From positions 96,658,001-96,722,000 of the forward strand of contig CM034546.1 in assembly GCA_020055645.1 (NCBI GenBank): 64,000 nucleotides of DNA, given 5' to 3'. Under the pieces are notes generated by a model. The model was not told where the DNA came from. It saw nothing but the letters and a program-made list of their open reading frames with translations, and searched no databases. The translations under genes and the position numbers were made by a program. The stretch comes from Tomocerus qinae (taxonomy: Eukaryota > Arthropoda > Collembola > Entomobryomorpha > Tomoceridae). Within the stretch, counting starts at the first letter, position 1. Each line of letters begins with the position of its first letter. Of the stretch, positions 1 to 13,500 are shown one piece after another.

Positions 1-1220
1 ATACCTAAACATCTAACCGAACTACTTAAACTTGGACAGAGTTAGACTGACAAGACAGAAGTTGTGATATCAACCTCACAGAAGTAGAGTCATACATATA
101 CATAGCTACTCTACGCTACGCTACGTTTAGGAATTCCAGTCAGCCTTTGCTTCCTTCCTTAATCTATGAGACTAATTAAATATTCACGAATTCTACTCTT
201 CAGAGAGTCAGAGAGAAGCTCGCCATTGAAACTAACCAGACCAGACTATAATAATATGGCGTTCAGGAAGAGAGATACCTACCGAGTCACTAAATGAACA
301 TTACACTCAAGTTTGAGCCAATTTTTCGTTTTTCACAAACATACACATACATACACGTACACAATGTTACAGCAATTTTCTAAAGAGAGAACTCTAGTTT
401 CCTCTTTCCGGTTGCTTGAGTCGTATCTCACAATAGGAAAGTTGACAGTGGTGAAATTGGAAACAATCCATTCCTGTTTCTACATCCATTCACATTCCAT
501 TGTACGTAACTAAATTAGAAAATCCCCTTTTTCCCATTAACACTCGAAAATACAGATAGAGAAAACATAGATAGGTATAGGTACATACAGAAATGGAAAA
601 GAGATTAGGATCTCCAGTAATACTTCAGCTTAGGAGACTACAGACTTGACCTGACTGACTTATTCCTAACGTTTTTAACGACTTCGTGTGGTGAAAGGTG
701 AAACGGTGAAAGTAGAATTTTCTTATCTCTTAACAATTTCCTATGCCTTATGTTTTCGATCACATAATGGATCTCTCCGTTGATGTTACTGATATAATAG
801 TAAATATTAATACAAGAAACACCACGCTATTCAATACAACTACTACATAATACATGTCTAGTTCTGAGACATCAAATTCCAAACCTGTGCACGACAGTGG
901 GACATAATGTCATAATAGAGTTGTTTTTTGGTTTTCCAACGTTCCCCTTTTCTTGTCGTGTCTTGTTGTGTTCGCATTTCATGTCAAAGCATACAATGAC
1001 ATTTTGCTGTGCGGGACTGGAGTAAAGTTGACGTGTCTTCGGTTGACTCTCTCCAGCAGAGCGACTAAACTAAACTCCCCACGAAAGCAAATGTCATAAA
1101 GTACACAAAAGCAGTAAGTAGAGTAATCAGGAATGCGAGACACACTCACATGTCAGAGACTGGAAATCCGAAAAACAAACGATCAGAAAAATGTTAATTT
1201 TTGTTTTTGAAACACTTAAG

Positions 1221-1514
1221 GGAGACGGGCGGCTTGAGCAAGAGGATGATGATCGACAGAGCAGTGGATGCGGAATGGCCTACACGCGCTTTGGAGATCG
1301 AGAACCGAGCAGTGTTAGTGGCGGTGGATCCAGTTCCAACAGTTCCAGTAGTAGCAGTTGCCGAAAAAGCCGAAAAAAAGATACGTACCATCAGCAGAAG
1401 CATCGACATCATCAACATCGTTCCGACTTCGACTCTGACTCCGACCAAGTCGAGCTGAGCGGAATAACGAACAGACTCTACTTTGAGAATGAAGACATCT
1501 ATCACATTACTTGA
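1221..1514 (+). CDS. Probable last coding exon of an unrecognised plus-strand gene
   Basis: The open frame starts directly after a T-rich stretch ending in CACTTAAG, a plausible splice acceptor, and ends at TGA 1512-1514, giving 97 codons. The product is hydrophilic: an acidic start (EQEDDD), a Ser/Gly run (SGGGSSSNSSSSSSC), basic residues (RKSRKK), a His/Gln-rich block (HQQKHRHHQHR), an acidic block (DFDSDSD), and the C-terminus LYFENEDIYHIT. This looks like the disordered cytoplasmic tail of a neuronal or receptor-type protein, but I do not recognise the family. Composition is clearly more GC-rich than its surroundings. Earlier exons would lie left of the window. It runs towards the timeout gene on the other strand. 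The antisense frame (1194-1583) is also open but gives a less plausible protein. Acceptor and exon start are inferred. Confidence 0.5.
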   Translation, partial: GDGRLEQEDDDRQSSGCGMAYTRFGDREPSSVSGGGSSSNSSSSSSCRKSRKKDTYHQQKHRHHQHRSDFDSDSDQVELSGITNRLYFENEDIYHIT

Positions 1515-4500
1515 ACTCCCAATCCATCCAAACAACCAACCCAACTTAACCAACCAAACTAAACTCCACCGTTTTCTTCTCAACTCAAGACCAAATAGAC
1601 AGACTTGACGAACAATACCATACTATAAACACTAACCAGACAGACTTTTAGGCTGCAAGAAACCAATTCAAAACCAAACCAATCCAACTTAAATGAAACT
1701 GGGGATATTTTCATTTCTTACCGAGAGTGCGACTCTTCAATACCTAACTCTACACAACTAAGATGAGTATCGATACAGTCTTTGGTATTTGGCATGGCAT
1801 GCACTTCTACCTTCCTTGATGCTATAATATGCATATCTACTATTTCACTACATACGTTCACACACTTTGTAAGTAATACTCCGCAATGAAAAAGTAAAGC
1901 TACTTTACGCATACACTATTATACTACACACAAGTATCATTCATGTAGCTACTTTCATTTGTACGTACAGTAAATCTAACGATTCCTTTACTTTAACTTC
2001 CCCCACACAAGGAATTCTGGTATAGTACTGCGAGTACATATGTGTGCAGATGAAATGGGACGTGATAGAGAGATTCTTCTCATCTCATCCGCTTTCTCCT
2101 TCCCTTTCTTTCTATTTCCTTTTCTTCTCTCACTCACTCACTCAGTAATAATGAGAAGCAGACACGAATCTTGTCTTGAACCCATTGCATTACACTGCAC
2201 TGACTAAACCTGCCTAGCTTTCTCTTCTCGCTCTATCGACTTCATCTCCTGTCTCACGAAGAAACACAGAATAATAGGAGTGTGTAGGCTTCTTCTATAA
2301 ATAATCCCACACTATTGCATTGTCTACATAGCTTCCGTACTTGATAATTCAGTGACTTTCTCCATTCCATTCTGTCCTGTCACGTCTCCCCTCTTCTTCC
2401 AGCTCAATTTTAATTATCCTCATTAAAATCTCTTACTTGCCAAAAGACCTTGGAAATCTAATACAAAGTCAGCTATGCTATCTGTATGTGTATAGATATG
2501 CTATCTGTATATCTATACTATATTATATGTTTAGCATTTCTGTTTCTGCGTACCCATCAGCTATAAAATGTCGTCACCATCATGTAGAAAGCAAAGTTTA
2601 GTAAACATTAACCTTGTGAATAAGTTAAAGCACAGTAGGTGGGTAATATTTTATAACTTTCTCCTGTATACTATCATCCTTTAGTTTTCATCCCACATCT
2701 CAGCCACCTAACCTAAAGGAGTACACAACTCCTTATCTTAGGTACTTAGGTTACAACTCTAAAGTCCTTTCCCAACAAATTCTATCACATCATTTATATC
2801 CTGTTTCTCACATTCCATTCCATTTCATTTAATTCCTCTTGAGCTACCACATCAGCCCAGTCGACCTATTTTGGGGTTTCTCTGTGAAAGTCACCAAACC
2901 TAAAGAGACTCTTTGCTTCATGAAATTCTTAGTGACATTTCACTTTGTCTATTCATCCCTAACACGTACATATTACTTGACTATAAAAGTATACCCGCCT
3001 ACACAAAACAAGTCCTTTACAACTAAAAAGTAAACTACTTACCTACATCCAACTACTTTAGACATACCTATAACAACACCTACATAAAAGCAACAAAGGA
3101 ATCACAAGATCCGAATGGTATACCTGGTTAAATCCCATTTTATCCAACAAGGCATGTGTATGTTTGTATCACTTTGTCTTTTTACTTTACTAGTACCTTT
3201 GTAATGTACTTTAAAACATTCCAACGGAAACAATGCTCCAGTTTCCTCTTATCGTCAGACTCGATGACTCGACCTTTTTGTCACCGGAGACTCTTAAAGT
3301 CACAAGAGACAATCTCAAAACCGAAGCACGCACACTTCAAACAGTACACACTGCAAACACAACACTAACGTCTTTATTTATGCAAACATCAAACTCATGT
3401 CATCCAATTGAGATTGTTATTGTACCTCTGCTCTGGGAAAGAAATTCCTATCATCTCCCCACTAAACGCTTTCAAGATTTCAACTACACCAAACAACAAA
3501 GGACAGAAATTCCAAATGGTTGGTTTGATGTTTATTGCCAAGTCTGTCGATGTCTTTGAAATAACATCCCTTGCCCGCATTCAACATCATCTTGTCATGG
3601 TAAAATATACTCAAATTTCAATCAAATACAAAGTTGCAAACAATATCATACATAACAATATACAATAACTATCGTGTAAGTTTTTACCTTGACCTATTTG
3701 GTATGGTTCTTATCTAATACAGTAAAGACCCTAAAATGACTCACCAATACACACATATACCAAGTCAAAAAGTAAATAAACCTAGCTAGCTTATGACAAG
3801 GGACAGATAAAATATATTATACTACATGCATATAAAAATTGATCTACATACTTATACACACCTAATACTACCAATAAAATGTGAATGTAAACTGTAAGTC
3901 GAATCTAAGATAGCAATAGGGACTACGTAAATGGTCAAAAACTTTGGAGAATATTCTTATTGTAATGTAACGTGTTTGTATGTCACATTAGAAATATAAT
4001 TAATACTGATTGGATAAGTAGATAGATACCAATACGTACGAGAGTCAAATGAAAGTGAAGTATATTGTATATTATGCATTAATATTAGTGTCTACATCTA
4101 CATATACTGGAAAGCCATTACAATGCAGGTAAATGCATTTATTTATTTGTTTAACTTGATCATAGAGTAGTCATTTTGTAGAATGCTAAATACATTGGAT
4201 GCTAGTTTAGATACGTCGTTTGTGATCAGTAATTTGTAAAGTCCGCATATGCATTTGATTCCTTCAAACATTAAAAAATTCAAACTTGGCATTCTACAAA
4301 ATGGTTCAATCTTACATCTTCATGTTAAAATAACCGTACACTCATGTATGAATCATGTCTTAATTTACCGAAAAAAATAATATCCGAAATGGTATGATAT
4401 GTCTACTTTAGTAATACGTAATTACTACATACAATAATCCACATGTATCAAAGATTGATGTAACAAATTACAATTAGAGACTCGCTTTGTATCCTCAAGA

Positions 4501-7500
4501 GCATACAGAAATGGCGAATTATAACAATAATGTTTGTGAAATTGCATTAATAAGATACACATTAATATAGATAACTAAGTTAGACCCTATTATTATGTAT
4601 TAAATAAAGCTTAAGTACACATAGAATATAATATGGTTCCGTGATGTAATAACTCAGAGAAACAAAGCCAAAGGGAGGGAGCGAAGGTGTGAATAAATCC
4701 AGAAGAATTAATTAAACAGAATCGAGTTGAATTACTACATGGTTTTATGTTGTCTGCATTGAACAACCAATTATATAGGGTTAAAACAAGTGCATACTAC
4801 TAACAGAGACATAATGAATGCATTAGTTTAAATAATATAGTATAGTTAACCTAGAAGGGAGACATTACGTAGTATTTGTAATAATATTATTAGGCTATCT
4901 TCATTGTCCCCACGCATATAATATTTGTACGGGCATACAATACAGGGATTGTGGAGGTTGGCTAGAAACGCGATCACAGCACGAGGCATTACAAGTCCCA
5001 CTAATTGGGTGGGGGACTCTATCACTTGACGTGTGATTTATTTTACGGCCCTGCTTCCATATTCATGCATTCAGACTCATGTAAGATGTAGTACGTAATG
5101 TTGGATTCAAACTATACAGAAATATCCGCAAAAGCGAAAGGATGTAAAGTAACAGCCACCATAATTATGGTTGCCTCTCCATCCACTAACAGAAAGGGAC
5201 AGAGAGGCACAGCGACTACCATAATCACGCAGAGATAATAAAGACATTTACAATTTAGCAGTAACCTGAACCATGACTAATGATTTCTACAGTTCATGAA
5301 AAATGGAAAGTGCTTTTAGTACACTGAGATTCCATTATGACTTTGGCTTTCTGACTCGTCTCCGTCTTCTGTGGGGTCTACGTATGTGGCGTCTCTCCTA
5401 CCTCACTAATCCAATTCAAGAGAGAGAAAGCAAACTTTCTCCGAAAACAATATGCACCCCAAAAAAGGGAGAATCAAACCTAGAATCGAAAATCAATAGA
5501 CTTTCCATTTCATTGTTAAATCCTTCCAGAAAGCAGTTTGACTTTCTTTCAATCTCTTAGTCGACTTTAACAAGCTTTCATTCCTACGGCTAAAACAACA
5601 ATATGACATTGTCTTCCTCCCCGTCCTTACATTTATTGCTCAGTTTTCAGTTTGCCTAACTTTGTTTTGTTTTGATGTTTTCAATGTGTTCTGCTTTTCC
5701 AAAACACACTCCAAAAGAATACGTGAAGACAAAGACAACCAATTCAAAAGTCAAAAGACTCAATGCCAGCTAACCTAAGGCTAGACAGCTCAACGTATTC
5801 TCACAGTCACAAGTCACAATCTGTCTTAGCCATATATAATAGTATGCATATACATAGACCATGGTTTATTTATAGTACATCCATATCACATAAATATATA
5901 CGATATACAATTCTAGTATAATATATCACCTTCCCCATATCCTAGAATAAACTGTAATGTAAAGAATTTCAGAGTAGAAAAGCAACGAAAAGGAAAGTAA
6001 ACTAAAACCAAGTCGGGAAATAATAATTAGAACTTGACTTGTGCTCCCTTTTTAGCCATGTCGTCTCAGTGAGCAAAGCCATGAGGCTAAAGCTGAACTA
6101 AGCTACGTCCGACTATAAAGCACACAATACATTTCTTCTACGCTACAGAAACACATAGAAGGAAACCTTAAACTTGATAAAACAAAACCATCACAAGAGT
6201 AACGGCTGATGGCTTGCCTTGTGAGTGCAAGCAAGCTCAACCAAACTAGCAAAACCAGTCTTCTCCCTGAATTGCAAAGAAACGGCAATTTAGCTGCAGC
6301 TCGAGCCAGCTAACAAGCAACCTAACGCTTTTCGTCAAAATTACAATACACTGCCATGTCCTTTCCACAACCAAAAGCTCTACTAACTCCAGCAGAACAA
6401 ATACAAAAGACAATGCCGAGCAGAGGACTACAATACAATGCAACACAATGCTCCCCAAAAGAGTCAACATAAACCTCACCAAGGTATTATATGTTCCCTA
6501 TTATAGTAGTGTATCAACTAGTACAACATCCCTACTGTATATTGTGCCGTATAATGTTTCAAGTCAAGAGCAGGACACATTAAAGCCATCCTTGTAACAC
6601 TCAAACACTTCACACAATGACACTGAAGTTGTCAACTCAAACTCAACTCAAGTTCGTTTTATTCTTTCTGTCTCTGTCTCACTGCCTTTTCTTTCTCCAC
6701 TCCAATCCACTCCTAACTTTCTCCAGGCCAAGAATAAGAGTCCACAACCAGTTTGACTTCACTTTCCTTCACGCTATCCCCAATTCAACGGCATACAACC
6801 TTACATAATCCTTTGTACAGTTACACTTCTAAAAACTTATATACAATGTTACATTCGTCTTATGGAAATTCAAACCAGATTTTCTTTGCTAATACTACTT
6901 ACCGACACCAAACAAAGAATGAACGCTCATAATTATAGCACATTTTCGCCACAGCCTATATCTATAAATAAATTGGATAAGGAAGGGAAATTAATGATAT
7001 TTCTAAACCTAAATGTTGGCACTTTTGGGTCTACTAGTTAACTTCTGACTTCTACATCGTACTACTGTTCAACCGTGTGAGAATGCATTAAGGTGAAAAC
7101 ATTGGAGTCCGCAATAATTGCCCAACTTATGGTGTTTTGATTTCATTTATCATTTACCTATTTAACTTACATCTTAACGACAAGAAAAATGAAAACCTAC
7201 CCCCCCTGTCTGTAGAATCAACTGCAACAAAACCCCATAATTATCATTAATTAGCAACAGGAATCTATTTATTAGTACGTACTAATACACTGTAAAGGTA
7301 AGTACTATGATGTTGATGACTACTACAGTATGGCACAAAGTTACATAATAAGGTGTACACTCTTTACTTATGCCAAGTGCATGTAAAATTTTTACTGATA
7401 ATTTTACCAAAATTTCAACACGAGTAAATTTTTAGTGCGGTGAAAGTTAAGAAAATTTTAATATGCAGTTAACGTTAGAAAACAGAAAGTACTATGCTAA

Positions 7501-10500
7501 TGTGCTAGTGTATCATACTGTATGTAAGGTGACTAGGCACGAGGCACGTAGCACAGTAGCTAATAATATTGAAATAATATCTTCCGAATACACCAACTCA
7601 TTATGTTTCAATGCTGTTTAACATCTAATGATCGAAAATACTACCAAACCGACCGGGGAACGCATGTAGTTAAATAACCTTTCTAAAAGAACTTTTACTT
7701 TATTCAGTTCACGTAGGGAACATTTCCATGGACTAAAAAAGTAGGCTAGTTCTGCCGTGCTGTAGGAAAGTTATTTTAAAGAGAAGACAGGCGATTCGTA
7801 AGACAGTTCATATTTGTTGGAGCGTTTGGCTAGGAAATTTTCACTTGTATCTCCTTAAAGCCCCTGCTGATTCCTCAGTTCATCTATTTTTGATGAAGTT
7901 CTCAAGAGTAAATAGGTAGATGGTTTAGTTGCGTGCTATATATAGAAGGATGGTATATTATCATTACATAAGTGTGAGTTAGTGAATGAAAAGCATAAGT
8001 ACCCAAAATGCTTTTATATCAGACAGGATAGAAACTAACTAGAATGAACGAAGATAATATTATAGTAATAATACTACATACAAGACAGTAGTACTTGGTT
8101 GCTGAGCATAAAGGAAAGCGAAAAGTAGATAAAAGCTCTTTCTTAAAGTTGATACCTCCTCCTCTTATTTTCGTTACGAAAATCAATAGGAGTCTTCCCG
8201 AACTTCACTTGATTTTGGATTGCTTGCTGAAATCTTTTGGCCTTGGCTTTCATTCTCACAACGTTTTGTTCAAGATATTTTAGTTGACTCGTTGAAGAAA
8301 TGTTGAAGACGAAAAAGATCTGAGACCAAGTGCAAATAAGTATACCTACTCTCAGTCAGCACAATTATTATTTACTGTCTACGTCTGCCACTATACTACT
8401 TTGTTCGAGATAGAGAGGCTTTATGAATAGATTCGTGACTAATAGACATTTTCTACTCTATCTGTATTAACGTGTCAACCTTAAAAGTTATTTCGTCTAT
8501 AATGCTCGTCTCATTCAATACCTATATCTACCTTCCGCTCTTCGATATCTCAATCTGCTTCCTTTTACGTCTTTCACCATCCTTACTAATATCGTGTTTA
8601 TGTTCTCCCACCGTAATATTCGTAACTTTTCTTAAAATATCTTTCATCGTTTGGTAATTATCTTACTTTAATTTTGGCATTCATCATTCCTACCCTAACA
8701 CTAACGATAAGCATTGCTACTTAATACATTAATAATGAAGTACTGCTTCCCTAAACGAACTCTGATGAGTTGTAATGTGAATAGCACAAAAGGGGTGTTC
8801 CAAGTTTCCGTGAAATAGAATACGCAGGCAACATTATTTAGAAACTTTTAGCCCTTCATTGTTGCTCTCCTACATTAATGACATCAATCAAGTTCGTACC
8901 AGGTTCCTACAAAATTCATACAATGTTTTATTTGCAGAAAGACCCAGACAGACACAGACCCACAACCCACACTAAATATACTAATAATTACTTTTATTGA
9001 CTGTAATGGTAAATTTTCCAGCTTTGCACAATTAAACTTATTTTATTATTTTTAAGAGACATTATTTTATTACAAATAAATTGATGTTTCTTTATATCGA
9101 TTCCATTAAAAGAACTTTGCCAAGTAAAAGTTCCTACAGAGATAATAAAAATGCAAACACGTGCAAACATCTCCTACTGGTAAAAATCAAATTACGAGAA
9201 GCCGAAGATTGGAAAGACATACAAGCTTACATAAATATTCTGGCACCATACAACCTCCGTAGTTTTTTGTCATCACTCTATTTCCAGTCTCCACAAGAAT
9301 AATCTAATTAAGTACATTTTCCAGTAGCTTCTTCTAGGAAAAGTTAAACGTGGTATCCTTCTTTGTCGAAGATAATTAAATTAGCACTTGCCACTAAAGA
9401 TAGTGTTATTATTTTTTGAAATAATGAGCAAAGACACTATCCAGACATGAAAACCGAACGTGTTCTGCTAAAATCTCGGCAAGCACATGCATTAGCATTG
9501 TAAGGACATTACACAGAAGACCGCCGCCGTCATGCCACCTTAGCAGACAGCACCATGCGTTTATTCCATTTTATAGGTAGCATCCAACCTTATGTAAGGT
9601 AATGATAATAAAAGGAAGAGAAACATTGTTATGAGGAAAATAAAACAAGAAATACAGAAAAGTTTCAGACACAAGTCTGGCAGAAAGTTGTGTGCAGGTA
9701 CTAATATAGCATTCTAAGGCGAATCATAAAACACACGTACTAATACCAAGGTACAATAGTGGTTTTGCTCACATTAAAGCTTTGCTGCATAGGGCATAGT
9801 AACTAAATAACTAAAATAATGAAACAAAAGTCAGCATCCTTTCGAATAACTTGGCTAACAACGGAAGAAGTGAAGAAACAATAAGCGACTCGAGCAAACT
9901 GAGACTATTCTTTCTTTTAGAAACATTGGTGGGGAGACGTTTCTTTTACTTAGGCACATAGAAACACGCATTTAGCGATTACGCTACACCTACAATGAGC
10001 TTAGATTCTAGTTGTAGGTATTTAATGAGACTCATCATTTCTTTCTCGCATCTCAGGAAGGTATTGTCTTACACTGGAGTAAGACAACGATAGGATCAGT
10101 AATTGGGCACAAAAGCTTTTCAAATAATGTCTCTGAGAATATCGCCTACTTTTAAAAAGATAAAAACTTCCTCCAAGAAAGACAAAACTGCAAATCGTAT
10201 TATAAAACCTCATGGACTCAGGAAAGTAGTAACAGTATACTTCAAGAAGACGAAACTAAAGAAGATCCAACACTCCCTTTCATTTAATAGGGAACATCTT
10301 TCCTTATTTTACGAATTTATAGATACTCACTCCTTCAGCGCCTGAAATCTACTATTTTACTCTATATAGCATGAGAGATTCGTAGAACAAGGCAAACTAA
10401 AAATAGAATTGAACTGAAGTCTACTACAAAGGAATAAAACAGACGATAGTCATCGTCATCACTGAATACGAAACATGTCCAAGAAATGAAGCATACACTA

Positions 10501-13500
10501 TACACAGACAGATATGCATTAGATACAAAGTACAAACTAACAGGTATATAAAAGTACATCCGCTCGTCACTCTGAGGACAGCTCTACTACGGTTGAAAGC
10601 GTATGTAAGTTAAAGCAACAAAACAAAGTTAAAGACATAAACCGCTATGTTCCGTAGTAAATTCATGCGATATAAGAGTAAGTACAAAAAAGATCGATAA
10701 AACAGCTCAGCTTTCATTACACTTTCTTCTCCACTTCCAATCTGATGAGAAGTAAAGTAACCTTAAGAAAAAAAACGACTATCATCACTCAGTCAAGTAG
10801 TCCTGGCATGAATGATGTTATACTACTGAGGACGGAAAAGAAATGGTTTATAGTCAAGACAAGTCAACTCTTCCAGTCATACTAAAAAGTCTCCACGTTT
10901 GTTTTGTAATGCATGGAGGAGATAGAAGGATGGAATGGCAGAAAATGCTAGCACCAGAAGCAACTAGAAACTTAGTGGCTTTTTCCTAGTGAGATTTTTA
11001 TTCGACTTCACTTTTACTTTACTTTTCTATTCAACTGGAGCTTTAAGACTCTACTCCCGCATCTCTTTTAAGACACGTACCATTGAGGTACGTACGTAAA
11101 ATAAACTCCACCAAAAATCGAAAAGAACTAAACTGAACATTGAAAAGCATATACCCTCAGTTACTGCCACACAACACATCAAGCCCATAATCCTTTTCTT
11201 CAGTTTCATTTAAACTTTATCGAGAAATTCTCGAGGGATTGACAAACATTTCATTATTAATACGACTTGTACTGAATGATTTCTGGAAATAAAATGTGAC
11301 TTTTTAAAATTAATAATAATAAACCTGACACATCTCACGGGATGAAAAAATTTTACATATGTAACACGGTAAAACAAAATCTATTCAACAGAAATACCTC
11401 AATCCAAGAAAAATCAATCATTTCTTTTAAAGTGCGTAACACTCAACCTTGACATGTCTCAACGAATAAATTAGATATAGTAGATTCGAAAAGCTAATTT
11501 GACTTGATTCTCCTTATGATTTACAGTTTTCCAGTTAGTTTCTGAGTTTTATCTTATCTCTACCGCATAAAGAGACTGCCTGGTTGGATACACGGACTAC
11601 ATTTTAAGGTAATATAGCATTGATCGAAAGACTCCTTTTTATATACGAAATCTAAGGTTATCAGAATGTATGTATATTTAGTTTTGCTATCTGTTCCCCA
11701 ACCCAAGGTCTGACGGCAACGAACCTCCTACGCTTGACTTGAGTGAACCTACTAATACGATACGAATATTAAAATATCTTCCCAAAACTCAAACCAGCAA
11801 AGCCTTTAATTTGATTTAGTCTTGAATTTTCAGACTGTAACTTTGTTCCTAAGAAAAAAGAAAAAGGCACGCAAAAAGAAAGTTATGTGGTAATTTGAGC
11901 ATTTCTATTCCAATCATATTTCCTAAGAGAGAAAGAGGATTTTTCAAGAGAAATTTCTCCATTTCTCAAGAAAGAATAGAGGCCAAGACAAAGACAGAAA
12001 TTTCTTTTTATTCAGCCGAACTTAAGAACGGCATGACAAAGAAAAGTTATTCTGTAAGGACTAAATTAACAGCTCAATAACGCTAAGCTAAGGGATTTCA
12101 AATTGCAGTTAACTCAGCTCCATTTTTTAAAAGCAGTCTCAAAGACGAATGCTTTCGCTTAATAAATGTCTATTTGCTCGACAGATCTATACTTAAAGGT
12201 AAATACTTCTATTCTACTATACGTTTCACCCTAACTCACATTTAAGCCTAAAATAGAACACATTCACATATATGATAGGTATAGTCACTATACATCCACA
12301 TCAATAGCAGAAGAAGACAGGCGCACCTTTTCTAATGCAATATACTGAAAATGAGACTTTAAAGCCTTTAAGGAAGAGAAGAGACAAATTACACACAATT
12401 GTCATCCGTAAATAGAGATACATTTGTAATAAAATCAGCAGCCTAGTTCGTACATAATAGAATCTATTGCAACTTTCACTATCACATCGCATTACATTAG
12501 GTCCTACATCAAATCCTCGTATACATTTGATATGCTCAATCCAAGTCAATCTAAGTTAACAATAAGCTACAGCAAGTAAGCCGTGAAGCAGAAGCGGATT
12601 CCATATTCTTAGCCATAAAGAAACCTACTAGCACAAAATAGAACAGTGTTAACCCTTCAGGATATAAAATCGCTCATCTGAGTCGACATCTTCTATGGAA
12701 TGACAAAACATTGTAGCGAACACACACACACACATCCATACACTTTCCTACTTCCAAAACCCACCCAGTGCCCTATTCCTACACAACAGCAGTTAAAATA
12801 CAATACAACAACGCAATACAGTTCAACCAATACAATGGTACCTACTGATAGCGAATGGTACTTTAAACAGAATAGTCCTTTCTCCAACTCTATATTTATA
12901 CTTAATTCAGTTACTTACGTAAGGTACTAATATTCCACTCTGTGAAATCCCGTCAGTCTAGTGTAAAGGAGAAATTCGACATCGACACTCGCTCAGTCAA
13001 CTGCAATAATTGGCTCGAGAGATAAATTTCGGTTCGCATGACTGGACTAGCTGTTCGTCGAATGAACTCAACCTTTTCTACTATATCCGCCACTATCTTA
13101 GTTACTCTTGTTCCAATGTTCTTTACTGTCTTCTCACTGTCTGTCTTGTCTCTCAGCCCATTCGCCAACACTATATTTATTTTATAGCTACCTATATAAG
13201 AATTCTATAAACTTCAGGGTGCAACCCACTCGTTTCTTCATGAACTACAATACAAAATGCATACAAAAAGACCTCATATATAAAGATTATAGATATTTAG
13301 CTACAGATAATGCATCTATATATGTACACAGATACCTTCTAAAGAAGTGTGCACATTCACAGCAAAATAACCACTTAAATACATACGTCCTATATTGGCC
13401 CGCCATCCTTTCTCACTTTTGTAATAGTATCCCTTCTCCAAAGTACAGTACATATTATTTGTACTACATTAGAACTGACTGTCTTATATACCTACGTAAA

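Noticed and set aside
1194..1583. 129-codon minus-strand frame opposite the 1221-1514 exon
   Set aside because: It mirrors the Ser/His/Asp-rich plus-strand frame, has no start context or splice evidence, and gives an implausible hydrophobic protein.
12721..12734. (CA)7 run
   Set aside because: Ordinary microsatellite; too short to be notable.
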